The notes under the pieces were generated by a model that did not search any database, was not told the DNA's origin, and was given only the letters and a program-made list of their open reading frames with translations. Positions 23,540 through 31,262 of a DNA stretch of 32,902 bases are shown here, piece by piece (position 1 is the first letter of the stretch; the number at the start of each line of letters is the position of its first letter). Made by a program: the position numbers and the translations under genes. Source of the stretch: Thalassobacterium sedimentorum (GTDB lineage: Bacteria > Verrucomicrobiota > Verrucomicrobiia > Opitutales > Coraliomargaritaceae); contig NZ_JARXIC010000038.1 in NCBI RefSeq assembly GCF_031127905.1, positions 1-32,902 on the forward strand, read 5' to 3'.

Positions 23540-25101
23540 GAAGAGGATTCAGTTTGTTTAATGACGATTATTCTATTGAGCTTAGTGTAAGCACTTTGAA
23601 TTGCATTCAAAATATGTTCTTTTTCAGTCTGATCTAGGATAATATACCAGACGCATATGATTAATAATACGCTGCTAACTGCTGATGTGATCATAACCTG
23701 ATTAATACCTTCGGGTAGGAGTGTCTTTAACCATAAACTTGCCAGTAACGTGATGCCCGTTCCAATTATACATCTGACTACTACGTTGATCAGGAATTTT
23801 TTTACGTGCAATCCGCAATGCTTCTTTGCGAAATAGGGCGCTGTTATGCATGCTCTAACTATCGTTGTACATATATATGCCCAATATATCGCGGGAGGTT
23901 GATAGCCATGTTTATAAAGAATGGCACATACCGCTAAGGGACATAGGCCAATTACACTACCTGTAATCGAAACGCCTTTGATCTTCCCAGATGCTGCAAT
24001 GCACGTCGATATCGGCATTGATAGCTGAGCGATTAAGCTTCGAAATAACAGTAACTGCGTGAATATTATTGCGAATTCGGGGACGGATGAAAGCCAAAGT
24101 TTACATATATAACTTAGATTGATACTGATTGGAATTATACAAAATGCTAAAAGAGTAAATGATAGCTTTGCGCCTGACATTGCAGTTCGCAGCATCTTTT
24201 CATTGTTTCTTTCACCTGCAGTTTTTACTAGGATTGGGTTTAATGCACGTAGTAGACTGTTAGATATGGTAAGCAACTGTCCTGATAGTTGATTCGCGAT
24301 ACCTTGGGCCGCGTTTATGGTCGTGCCAAAATATGTGTTTAAAATGATCCCTTCCCATGACTTTGAGACCATGGCGACTGCAGTGCTGATGAATGACCAA
24401 CTCGCAAATTGAGTCATCGATTTTATCAATGCCAGATCATAACTTCTTCTTAATGCAAAGTGACATTCTACATATTTCATGTGGCAAAACATTGCTCGAA
24501 TGAACGCTAAAAATAATGGGATCATTGCCATCAAGAATCCGTAGAGTAAAAGCTTTTCGTTTGCGACAAATGCGATGGCCATAGCGACGCCCAATCTGAG
24601 TAGAGATTCAATGAAGCCAATGATGGCGAAAAAGGCCATGTTCTCCCTTGCATTGAGGACAGCATCGTAAGGTACAGAAAGGACTGTAAAGAACAGACTA
24701 GCGACGACGAATTGATATATGCGTTGAGCCGTCAGTAATTTATCAAGGTCGATCTTGAGCACATGCTCGAATAGCAGCGGGCCGATGCTGAGCATAGAAA
24801 TGACCATAATCAGAGCTGCAATGAAGTGGAGCCCGAAGCTGATATTAAAAATCTTTTGCTGTTGCTCGGGTTTACCTTCACCATGTGCGAAGGACATGAA
24901 GCGCTGCGAAGCGGCTGCTAAGCTGCCATTCAGAAAGCCAAACATCCCAATGATGCCGCCGATCAGTGCAAAGACTCCAAAGCTATCGGCACCTAACTCC
25001 CGTAGCACCACACGTGTTGTGTAGAGCGAGATGAACATCGTGATGCCTGTTTTGCCATACAAGATCAGGGTGTTCTTCAGGACGCGATGAGATGTTTGCA
25101 T
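23536..25101 (-). CDS. wzx: Wzx-like flippase (MOP superfamily polysaccharide exporter)
   Basis: A 521-aa membrane protein with 12-14 predicted helices, of the MATE/MOP polysaccharide transporter type. The N-terminal VLKNTLILYGKTGITMFISL and TTRVVLRELGADSFGVFALI are typical of the subgroup annotated as lipopolysaccharide biosynthesis protein. The mid-protein FGTTINAAQGIANQLSGQLL near residue 268 is the strongest family block. Expected function: flipping undecaprenyl-linked repeat units to the periplasm. ATG 25101 is preferred over a TTG at 25179, which would add 26 atypical residues; neither has a strong Shine-Dalgarno. It is the only flippase in the window and pairs with the Wzy-like protein. 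Confidence 0.87.
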   Translation of the reverse strand: MQTSHRVLKNTLILYGKTGITMFISLYTTRVVLRELGADSFGVFALIGGIIGMFGFLNGSLAAASQRFMSFAHGEGKPEQQQKIFNISFGLHFIAALIMVISMLSIGPLLFEHVLKIDLDKLLTAQRIYQFVVASLFFTVLSVPYDAVLNARENMAFFAIIGFIESLLRLGVAMAIAFVANEKLLLYGFLMAMIPLFLAFIRAMFCHMKYVECHFALRRSYDLALIKSMTQFASWSFISTAVAMVSKSWEGIILNTYFGTTINAAQGIANQLSGQLLTISNSLLRALNPILVKTAGERNNEKMLRTAMSGAKLSFTLLAFCIIPISINLSYICKLWLSSVPEFAIIFTQLLLFRSLIAQLSMPISTCIAASGKIKGVSITGSVIGLCPLAVCAILYKHGYQPPAIYWAYICTTIVRACITAPYFAKKHCGLHVKKFLINVVVRCIIGTGITLLASLWLKTLLPEGINQVMITSAVSSVLLIICVWYIILDQTEKEHILNAIQSAYTKLNRIIVIKQTESSS

Positions 25102-25314
25102 GATTGTGGGGGAAAAAGCTGAGAATGGTTCCAAGCAATAGAGTGACGACAAGACCGGGTGAAAAGCATTCCAGATCAATCCTGCAGCAGAAAGGCGGAA
25201 GCGGTTGCTACTGAGGTTTAAATCGTGAGCTTATAGACTCTCGTATTTTTTAGTGCTTCCCTCGTGAGTCTAGACTCGCTGCTACCAGTAGCACTGCACA
25301 ACTCCCTCTCATAA
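25102..25314. other. Intergenic stretch with two adjacent palindromes
   Basis: No gene is seen between the flippase start and the end of the read-through frame of the acyltransferase. The 12-bp perfect palindrome GAGTCTAGACTC (25266-25277) and the hairpin GCTACCAGTAGC (25281-25292) lie side by side. They may be an operator, a processing site or chance. Confidence 0.4.
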
Positions 25315-25458
25315 TTATGATTCTACCGCTGCAAGTGCAATATGGCTTCTTTCTCGCGCTTTAATCACTTTTTTCCCTAAACTAATAGAGGGAATCTCGA
25401 TATATTTATATGTCAGAGTTGAGATGACTGTTCCGATAGCTATTGTTAATATAAAGCG
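25315..25458 (-). pseudogene. Detached C-terminal segment of the acyltransferase, beyond an in-frame TGA
   Basis: Translation in the same frame past the TGA at 25459-25461 continues for 47 residues to TAA 25315-25317. It reads RFILTIAIGTVISTLTYKY, then IEIPSISLGKKVIKARE. A final hydrophobic helix followed by (Y/R)..IE.P...LG+.+ is the normal end of Acyl_transf_3 proteins. The segment is therefore the missing last helix and tail of the gene at 25459-26427, not independent coding sequence. Confidence 0.8.
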
Positions 25459-26427
25459 TCATATGTAATTTGCTTCAGGGGCATTGAAAGGCTTGTCAAT
25501 CGCCATGCGCGTGAGCCAACTTAACACTGCGAAATGGACTAAGTAGAGACTATAGCTGATTCTCCCTACATACTGAATGGCCTTGTGCGCTAAGAGTTTC
25601 GTCGGATCATTTCTAACCAATATAATGAAGCTGATGAAAAATAGTGTTACGAGTGCATTGATCCCTAATCCGTTAAATGCAGAATAATCACTCGTAAAGA
25701 TCATTGGCATGACCAGGAATTCAAACATGAAGAGGAAAGTAAAGCATCCTACTATTTCTTTGACTGGGTAACGTATGTTTTCGGAAATTAAGTAATAACA
25801 GTAGAAGCCCATCATAAATACCTGTAATTGGCTTGGTAGCCAAGCATACATATATCCACCCCAAGTATCTACGTATGGGATTAATGGATTTTTCATTAAG
25901 TAAGTAAAGGCAATTTGGCCTATCACGTATGACGTGACAAAACCACTCAAGGCATGTGCCTTATTCTTAATAATGACAAACCAGAGTGGGCAAGTGAGAT
26001 AAAACATGAATTCGACTCCCACTGACCAACCTCCTGGAACTAGTGAATTCATCCAGTAGGGACTGAAACCGTGTAGAAGTAAAATGTGTGAGAGGTAGGA
26101 TCCGATTGTGACATGTTGATAGTCACCTACTGGATGCTCTATGCCGTAATTATGCCAGGTATAGTATATGATCGCGACCCAAAATAGAGGTGCAATTCGG
26201 TAGGCTCGTCGGAGGAAGAAGTTTGTGGTCGGAGACCGTTCGCTTTTACGATTCTGATAAGAGAGTAGCAGTGTCAAAGCACTCATCATATAAAAGAGTT
26301 GCACGCCTTTAGCTCCCAATCCTAACAATTGAGCACCTAAGATTCCGGACTCTCCCGCAAGGGAGTGAACCATTAATACGCCGATAATTGCGTAGCCTCT
26401 TAATGCGTCGATGTAGCCAAATTTCAT
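25459..26427 (-). CDS. Membrane acyltransferase family 3, C-terminally truncated by in-frame TGA
   Basis: A 322-aa membrane acyltransferase of the Acyl_transf_3/OafA type. Its start MKFGYIDALRGYAIIGVLMV with HSL has the family D-A-L-R-G and catalytic His in the first helix. KGVQLFYMMSALTLLLSY (here MMSA for the usual FVLSG) is near residue 40, RRAYRIAPLFWVAI near 73, and GGWSVGVEFMFYL near 130. The frame stops after PEANYI, just before the last membrane helix, and that helix is encoded in frame downstream of the TGA (25315-25458). Full length would be about 370 residues, the usual size. The product may be inactive, or the TGA may be read through. ATG 26427. It lies between wzc and the flippase. 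Confidence 0.82.
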   Translation of the reverse strand: MKFGYIDALRGYAIIGVLMVHSLAGESGILGAQLLGLGAKGVQLFYMMSALTLLLSYQNRKSERSPTTNFFLRRAYRIAPLFWVAIIYYTWHNYGIEHPVGDYQHVTIGSYLSHILLLHGFSPYWMNSLVPGGWSVGVEFMFYLTCPLWFVIIKNKAHALSGFVTSYVIGQIAFTYLMKNPLIPYVDTWGGYMYAWLPSQLQVFMMGFYCYYLISENIRYPVKEIVGCFTFLFMFEFLVMPMIFTSDYSAFNGLGINALVTLFFISFIILVRNDPTKLLAHKAIQYVGRISYSLYLVHFAVLSWLTRMAIDKPFNAPEANYI

Positions 26428-26580
26428 ATATTAAACGACTGTGCCGCGATGCACGTTCGAAGTTTCAAACTCCACGGCAAGTTACAAATTTGAAATTTTA
26501 AGAAGAATTTGCCTGACACTCTGCTTTAGCGAAATTCGATTTCAACAGAAACAGTTAGACTCGAAGGGAACAACATACGA

Positions 26581-28815
26581 TTAGGCTTTATCGGAATACT
26601 CCGCCTGATAGCTAGCCGCATCTTTACCGTAGCCATATTGATAGCGCGCACTGTAACTGGTATAGTCATCCTCACCATAAGTGCCATAGCCGGCGGCGAG
26701 ACGATGATTTTTAACCCCATTAAAAATGACGCCTAAAACGGGTGCTTTGGAACGATCCATTTGAGCCACGGAGTGACGGGTCTTTTGACGGGTGGTCTCG
26801 TTCTGACGGGCCACGAAAATACAGTGATCGGCATAATCCGCGATCATAGTCGCGTCATGAAAAATACCCACTGGCGGGGTATCAAAAATAATGACATCGA
26901 ACTCCTGCTTTAAGCGAGAAATCAGTAGATCCATCCGCTTATTCTCTAAAATCGAGCTAGCACGGGTGGTGGAGCCTCCGGAACTGAGTAAGAATAGCTT
27001 TCCACCCTCCCCCAATGGCTGGATGCCTAATTTCGTGTCCTGCATCAAATCTGCCGCGATCGCCTCTTCCGAGCGAACCCACTCGACCACGCCCAGTTTG
27101 TTCTCAAGGTTATGGTAACGGTGCTGGCTGGGACGACGTAGATCACAGTCCACGATCAAAGTTTTACTACCATGCGTTGCCATTTCAGCCGCTAGATTGG
27201 AAGCCACCACTGACTTACCCTCCGAAGGCACGGAGCTAGTCACTACTAGGGTCAATGGTTGGTTAAAATGCCCGAGATTTAAGCGCAGGCTTCCATAAAT
27301 GGCAGCGAAGGACTCGCCGAGATCGCTGTCTTGAGACAGTGCCAACTCAGCCATCTCCACGTCGCTTTTGCCCTGAATGAAGCGCACATCTCCCAAAATC
27401 GACTTGCCGACAAAACCTTCGATATCTGCAAAGGTGCGCAAACGATTATCTAGAAATTCTAAAATTAAAGGCAGACCAATGAAAACCACAGCAAAAAGTA
27501 GAATAGATATAACGGTTATTTTCTTCACATTCGGAAAATAAGGTGAACTCGGCACGCTCGCCTTATCCAACGGGCGCAACGAAGTTAGGTTCATTTGCTG
27601 CGTGATACTGGTCTCATTGTAACGCGACGTCACCATATCAAAAAGTTTGCGCTGTGCTTCAACCTTACGTGACAACACACGGTATTCAATGGAGAGCTGC
27701 TCTAGACGACGTGCCTCTTGCTCTGCTTCCTTCATCTTGGCTTCCAGACTTGCCAACTCTCCGAGCACTGTCTGCTGCTCAATCTCGAAGTCCTGCCTGC
27801 CCTGCTCAATCGCACGCCAAAGTGACGTCTCTACCGCAGTCTGAGCAACTTGATTCTCCACTCGCTTGGGGTGCCGCTCCAAATAGGTTTTGGCTAAGAC
27901 CTGTTCCTGCTGTTGCAGTTTCTCGAGGCTAGCATAAATTTCAGCCACATGCGCACGCCCCCCGATAAAAGGGATATTCATCAGCAACTCAAGATCTTCG
28001 CCCGCGGCCGTAATCTGCTCTAAACGACTTCCAATCTGAAGCTGACGTACTCGTGCAGCTGTAATGGCCGAGCTCAGATCACTCAGACGTTCCGTGACAA
28101 TTTTTTGATCTTGTTCCACAGTCACCAAGTCATTCGCTTCACGATATTGCTGCAGCGCCCCCTCTTCCTGCTCTAATTTATTGCGTAAGTCCACCGCCTG
28201 TTCATCTAAAAACTGAACGGCATCTCCCGTCGTTTGATTCCGGACGTCGAGTTGCAGACGAATATACACACTTACGTAACGATCCGCCAAGAACTTCGCC
28301 ACCTCTGCATCCGGATGTCGCACCTGGATCCGAATGACTTGTGAGTCTGGCAACCAACTAACCGAAAGCGCTCCCCTACCCACTAAACTAGCCGGATTGG
28401 GTAAAGGGCTCAATTCATCCTCATGGTCCATAAATCCAGTAGAACCAAAAGTTAGACGCCGTTGTTCGTCTGCGCTCAAACTATCCGCCACTAATTGAGC
28501 CACTGCGCGACTTTTCAAACGCTCCAGATGGGTATTCATGGCCGATTCCAAGAGGCCACTATTTTTCACACCAGACTCCACCACTTCGGCAACATTGACG
28601 ATATTCTCAGCATTCACCTCGACCACCATTGTCGCAGTAGTTTCATACATGGGCGTCTTGCTCATGAAGAAAATTGCACAAGCCGCCGCCAGAAAAAGCC
28701 CTAAAGCAAAACCGGGAAGCCAACGTTGCCGCAGTATCATGATCAGGTCCATGATACTGATTAACTGCAAGGTCTCATCAGGCTTGCTTTGTGAAGATTT
28801 TTTAGGATCGGACAT
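26581..28815 (-). CDS. wzc: Wzc-like polysaccharide co-polymerase / tyrosine autokinase
   Basis: A 744-aa inner-membrane protein that sets chain length and drives export. N-terminal Wzz domain: first membrane helix about residues 34-53, then a long periplasmic alpha-helical region with coiled-coil character (about 200-400), the proline-rich DKASVPSSPYFPN and a second helix near 440. The C-terminal BY-kinase has Walker A VPSEGKS near residue 532, Walker A' TLIVDCDLRRP near 554 and Walker B VIIFDTPP near 643. The last ~35 residues contain nine tyrosines (from GYGTYGEDDYTSYSARYQYG onward), the autophosphorylation cluster. Start ATG 28815; a TTG at 28830 is less likely. No Wzb-type phosphatase gene is near. 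Its codon use is more GC-rich than in the following transferases. Confidence 0.93.
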   Translation of the reverse strand: MSDPKKSSQSKPDETLQLISIMDLIMILRQRWLPGFALGLFLAAACAIFFMSKTPMYETTATMVVEVNAENIVNVAEVVESGVKNSGLLESAMNTHLERLKSRAVAQLVADSLSADEQRRLTFGSTGFMDHEDELSPLPNPASLVGRGALSVSWLPDSQVIRIQVRHPDAEVAKFLADRYVSVYIRLQLDVRNQTTGDAVQFLDEQAVDLRNKLEQEEGALQQYREANDLVTVEQDQKIVTERLSDLSSAITAARVRQLQIGSRLEQITAAGEDLELLMNIPFIGGRAHVAEIYASLEKLQQQEQVLAKTYLERHPKRVENQVAQTAVETSLWRAIEQGRQDFEIEQQTVLGELASLEAKMKEAEQEARRLEQLSIEYRVLSRKVEAQRKLFDMVTSRYNETSITQQMNLTSLRPLDKASVPSSPYFPNVKKITVISILLFAVVFIGLPLILEFLDNRLRTFADIEGFVGKSILGDVRFIQGKSDVEMAELALSQDSDLGESFAAIYGSLRLNLGHFNQPLTLVVTSSVPSEGKSVVASNLAAEMATHGSKTLIVDCDLRRPSQHRYHNLENKLGVVEWVRSEEAIAADLMQDTKLGIQPLGEGGKLFLLSSGGSTTRASSILENKRMDLLISRLKQEFDVIIFDTPPVGIFHDATMIADYADHCIFVARQNETTRQKTRHSVAQMDRSKAPVLGVIFNGVKNHRLAAGYGTYGEDDYTSYSARYQYGYGKDAASYQAEYSDKA

Positions 28816-29045
28816 AGGATCGGCTCTCAATTAACTACAAAATAAGTGTTCACAGAGCGGCGATATAGAGGACAGAACGAGAAAAAAATACGGTCTCTAA
28901 CATTTTAAGCATTTTTTAACGCTTCCGCCCTTGGTCGAAATCCGGAAAACTCCTGGAAAAACCAATCGGCACACACATTGAACTGTTATAGGCGCACGTA
29001 ACATACATGCATTGAGGGCGCAAAGGCCCTCGGAACCTCCTTCAA
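28816..29045 (-). promoter_or_regulatory. Unusually long wza-wzc leader with orphan Shine-Dalgarno and hairpin
   Basis: A 230-bp gap inside an otherwise tightly packed gene run. On the minus strand a perfect AAGGAGGT (29042-29035) sits 3 nt after the wza stop with no standard start at normal distance. It is followed by the hairpin GAGGGC-loop-GCCCTC (29014-29031) and a possible 35-codon frame (TTG 29023 to TAA 28916, or an eight-codon ATG frame at 29012). It may hold a leader or a promoter for wzc; no clear -35/-10 pair is seen. Confidence 0.35.
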
Positions 29046-29660
29046 CTAAAACAGTCGACGAGGAATAAAGATAATATCGTCAGGCAATACCACGAAGACT
29101 TCCTCCGCATTCTTACCCTCCGCTTTAAAGATGGCATTCACATCCACTTCAAAAGTTGTTTTGGAACCGTCAGCTCCTTTACGCTCGACTGATACCTGCC
29201 CTTTTTGCGCAGCACCGGTGAAGCCCCCCGCTTCGGCAATCGCGACCTGTATTGCCAACCCGTTACGGCCTGGTGGAATTTCGATCGAGCCTGGCCTCGC
29301 CACCTCGCCCACCACCGTCACCACCTTGGGGGCAAACTCGACAATATTAATCGTCACCACCGGTCGCACCAGATAACGCTCTTCAATAAAAGCAGTCTCA
29401 ATCACTTTTTGTGCCTTGGAGACAGAGAGGTTCCCCACCGCGATCTCTCCCAAGAGTGGGATCGAAAGCGTGCCCTCATCAGAAACACGCTGCTCACTCT
29501 GCAATTCGGGTTCACCGTAAACAGAAATCGAAACTCGGTCGAAAGGTGACAGCAAATATTTCGCCGCATCCAATGAGGGTGCCGGCATTGCATCTGTGGC
29601 CATCAGCTCTGCAGCAAAAAGAAATAGCAAAGCAAAAAGGGAGATCAGTAAATGTCGCAT
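29046..29660 (-). CDS. Wza-like polysaccharide export protein (short form)
   Basis: A 204-aa secreted protein of the outer-membrane polysaccharide exporter family. A signal peptide spans about residues 1-21 (LLISLFALLFLFAAELMA). The Poly_export domain follows (YLLSPFDRVSISVYGEPELQ near 35, then LLGEIAVGNLSVSKAQKVIE near 69) and one SLBB domain (VTVVGEVARPGSIEIP near 113, AIAEAGGFTGAAQKG near 139). It ends with VVLPDDIIFIPRRLF. There is no lipobox cysteine and no C-terminal amphipathic helix of the E. coli Wza type, and it is about half of Wza's length. It therefore probably forms a periplasmic ring that meets a separate outer-membrane pore, the barrel encoded 2 bp upstream. Confidence 0.87.
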   Translation of the reverse strand: MRHLLISLFALLFLFAAELMATDAMPAPSLDAAKYLLSPFDRVSISVYGEPELQSEQRVSDEGTLSIPLLGEIAVGNLSVSKAQKVIETAFIEERYLVRPVVTINIVEFAPKVVTVVGEVARPGSIEIPPGRNGLAIQVAIAEAGGFTGAAQKGQVSVERKGADGSKTTFEVDVNAIFKAEGKNAEEVFVVLPDDIIFIPRRLF

Positions 29661-29662
29661 AA

Positions 29663-30940
29663 CTAATAGATATATTCACAGCGCAAAGCGGCCTCGAGCA
29701 GGTCATAGGTCGCGCTGCTTTGCGTCGAGTCGCGGCTAGTCCAAGAAAGTTGTCCCGATAAAATGAGACGATTCTCAATGAGGGTGTAGGTCGCTCCCCA
29801 ATAAGCACGGTATTCCGTATCAGTACGTGAACCACTCATCTCATCGTAATCAGTATTTTGATACGCAACACCCACGGTCGCCCTCAACCTTGCATCCAAT
29901 TGATGCGTCAAACTCAAATCAGTATAGAGAATTTCCGACAGTTGGTTGCCCATGGTATTCCCAAACTCATTACCTAATTCCACATCGAACTGAGTCCGAT
30001 CGGTAATAAACCAATGTAGGCTGGACTGTAGATAGACCCCACTATCGTCCTTGAGCCCGTCCCCCTCCAATACATCGCGAAACTGGAAACCAACTTGCAG
30101 TTCATACTGCACCAGCGGGGAAATGAGATCTTCCACACCGAAGTAAAATGCGTGATCCAAGGTTTCGGTCGATTCTAACGAACTACGCGAATCCGTATGA
30201 CGCCAACGATAACCGGCCCCCACGCTAAGTGCTTCATCCACCTGGTAATAGAGCGCCAACGGCGCACTCCAAGTAGTCACATCCGCATAAATCGCATCCT
30301 CCGACTGACTATCTCTATAACTCAGCCCGGATCGAATGTTGAAATACTCACTCACCATATAGCGCCCGGCGAAGTCCGTGTTAAAAATATGCTTCTCCAC
30401 CACCGCTTGCAAATCAGCATCGGCCGCAGTCGAGCCATTATATCCCAGATCCAAACTCCCCTGAAAAATTTCACCATTGGGTTCATCCGGCAAACGAATG
30501 CTCAAACCACTACGTATATTCTCAGCATCATACTCCGTTAATTCCGCATAACGTTGCAACTCGAGTCCTAAAAAGGCATCGATCGAAGCATAGCCTTCAC
30601 TCGCACGAAACTGCACTTTGGGAGTGCTCGAAAAAATGAAATCACTGACCTCATCCTCATCCAGAAAAACATTGCTAGAACTCTTCGCAGTCGCCTCAAG
30701 CGATAGAGTAACGGCGCCTAATTCACCCACACGCCATTCTGCAGGAAGCTGGCAAACGCCCCCACAGAAAACTAGAGCTATGCACATAACAGACTTACTG
30801 AAAAGAACTTGAGTAGATCCCAAGCAACTCGAGAACAGATTAACATCATGTCCAACTCGCCGAAAGAAACGTCTGTATATAGTTTTCATCATTCGCTCAA
30901 GCATCTGCTCTGGCTGTGGGGAAGACATGGCAGGAATCAT
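29663..30940 (-). CDS. Outer-membrane beta-barrel protein of the EPS export system
   Basis: A protein of about 425 aa (from ATG 30940; ATGs at 30928, 30904, 30892 and 30889 are also possible). After a signal-like hydrophobic stretch (SVMCIALVFCGGVCQLPAEW) it consists of alternating polar/aromatic strands ending in an aromatic C-terminus (RCEYIY), as expected for an outer-membrane barrel. Examples are VQFRASEGYASIDAFLGLE, FAGRYMVSEYFNIRSGLSYR, YELQVGFQFRD and TYTLIENRLILSGQLSW. It resembles the barrel proteins found beside short Wza homologues in exopolysaccharide loci. It is the first gene of the minus-strand run and 2 bp from the wza-like gene. Pore function is inferred. Confidence 0.78.
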   Translation of the reverse strand: MIPAMSSPQPEQMLERMMKTIYRRFFRRVGHDVNLFSSCLGSTQVLFSKSVMCIALVFCGGVCQLPAEWRVGELGAVTLSLEATAKSSSNVFLDEDEVSDFIFSSTPKVQFRASEGYASIDAFLGLELQRYAELTEYDAENIRSGLSIRLPDEPNGEIFQGSLDLGYNGSTAADADLQAVVEKHIFNTDFAGRYMVSEYFNIRSGLSYRDSQSEDAIYADVTTWSAPLALYYQVDEALSVGAGYRWRHTDSRSSLESTETLDHAFYFGVEDLISPLVQYELQVGFQFRDVLEGDGLKDDSGVYLQSSLHWFITDRTQFDVELGNEFGNTMGNQLSEILYTDLSLTHQLDARLRATVGVAYQNTDYDEMSGSRTDTEYRAYWGATYTLIENRLILSGQLSWTSRDSTQSSATYDLLEAALRCEYIY

Positions 30941-31262
30941 ACCATTGCGAGAAAAATTTCTAATTACTGCACATTTTCTAAAAGTATCCACTCGAGAAAA
31001 ACAATCTAAAAACTCACGCCCCAAGTCTAAGTTTCATAAGCCCTAGCAAGAGAGCGAGATGGAACATTCCGGCAGACACAAAGCTGACTAAAACGGCAAA
31101 TCACTCGAAATATATGAACGCATAACCCGAGCCGAGTAAAGACATCACCCCAGCACCACTACATGATATCACGCACGATAACTGCGCAAAAATTTATTTC
31201 TAAATTAAGCAAATTTTCCTTCCATAGAAAGGACTTTACCTATATGGGTAGTTCGAATTATC
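30941..31262. promoter_or_regulatory. Divergent intergenic region, probable promoters of both arms
   Basis: This region separates the minus-strand barrel/wza/wzc run from the plus-strand wcaJ-like gene, so promoters for both should lie here. It is AT-rich near 31190-31262 and contains the palindrome TGATATCA (about 31164-31171). I see no convincing sigma-70 box pair, and no good Shine-Dalgarno precedes the ATG at 31263. No JUMPstart/ops element was found. Confidence 0.4.

Noticed and set aside
25459-25461. Selenocysteine recoding of the in-frame TGA
   Set aside because: The TGA is in a loop before the last helix, where acyltransferases have no catalytic Cys. No SECIS-like hairpin is apparent just downstream, so a nonsense mutation is simpler.
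26526-26720. 64-aa minus-strand frame overlapping the wzc 3' end
   Set aside because: It is an out-of-frame shadow of the Tyr-rich wzc tail with no family features.
28495-28834. Plus-strand frames opposite the wzc start
   Set aside because: They are antisense shadows; the minus-strand Wzc reading has full domain support.
31200-31262. JUMPstart/ops element (RfaH recruitment)
   Set aside because: GGGTAGTTCG near 31247 looks superficially like ops, but lacks the GGCGGTAG core and the long JUMPstart context.
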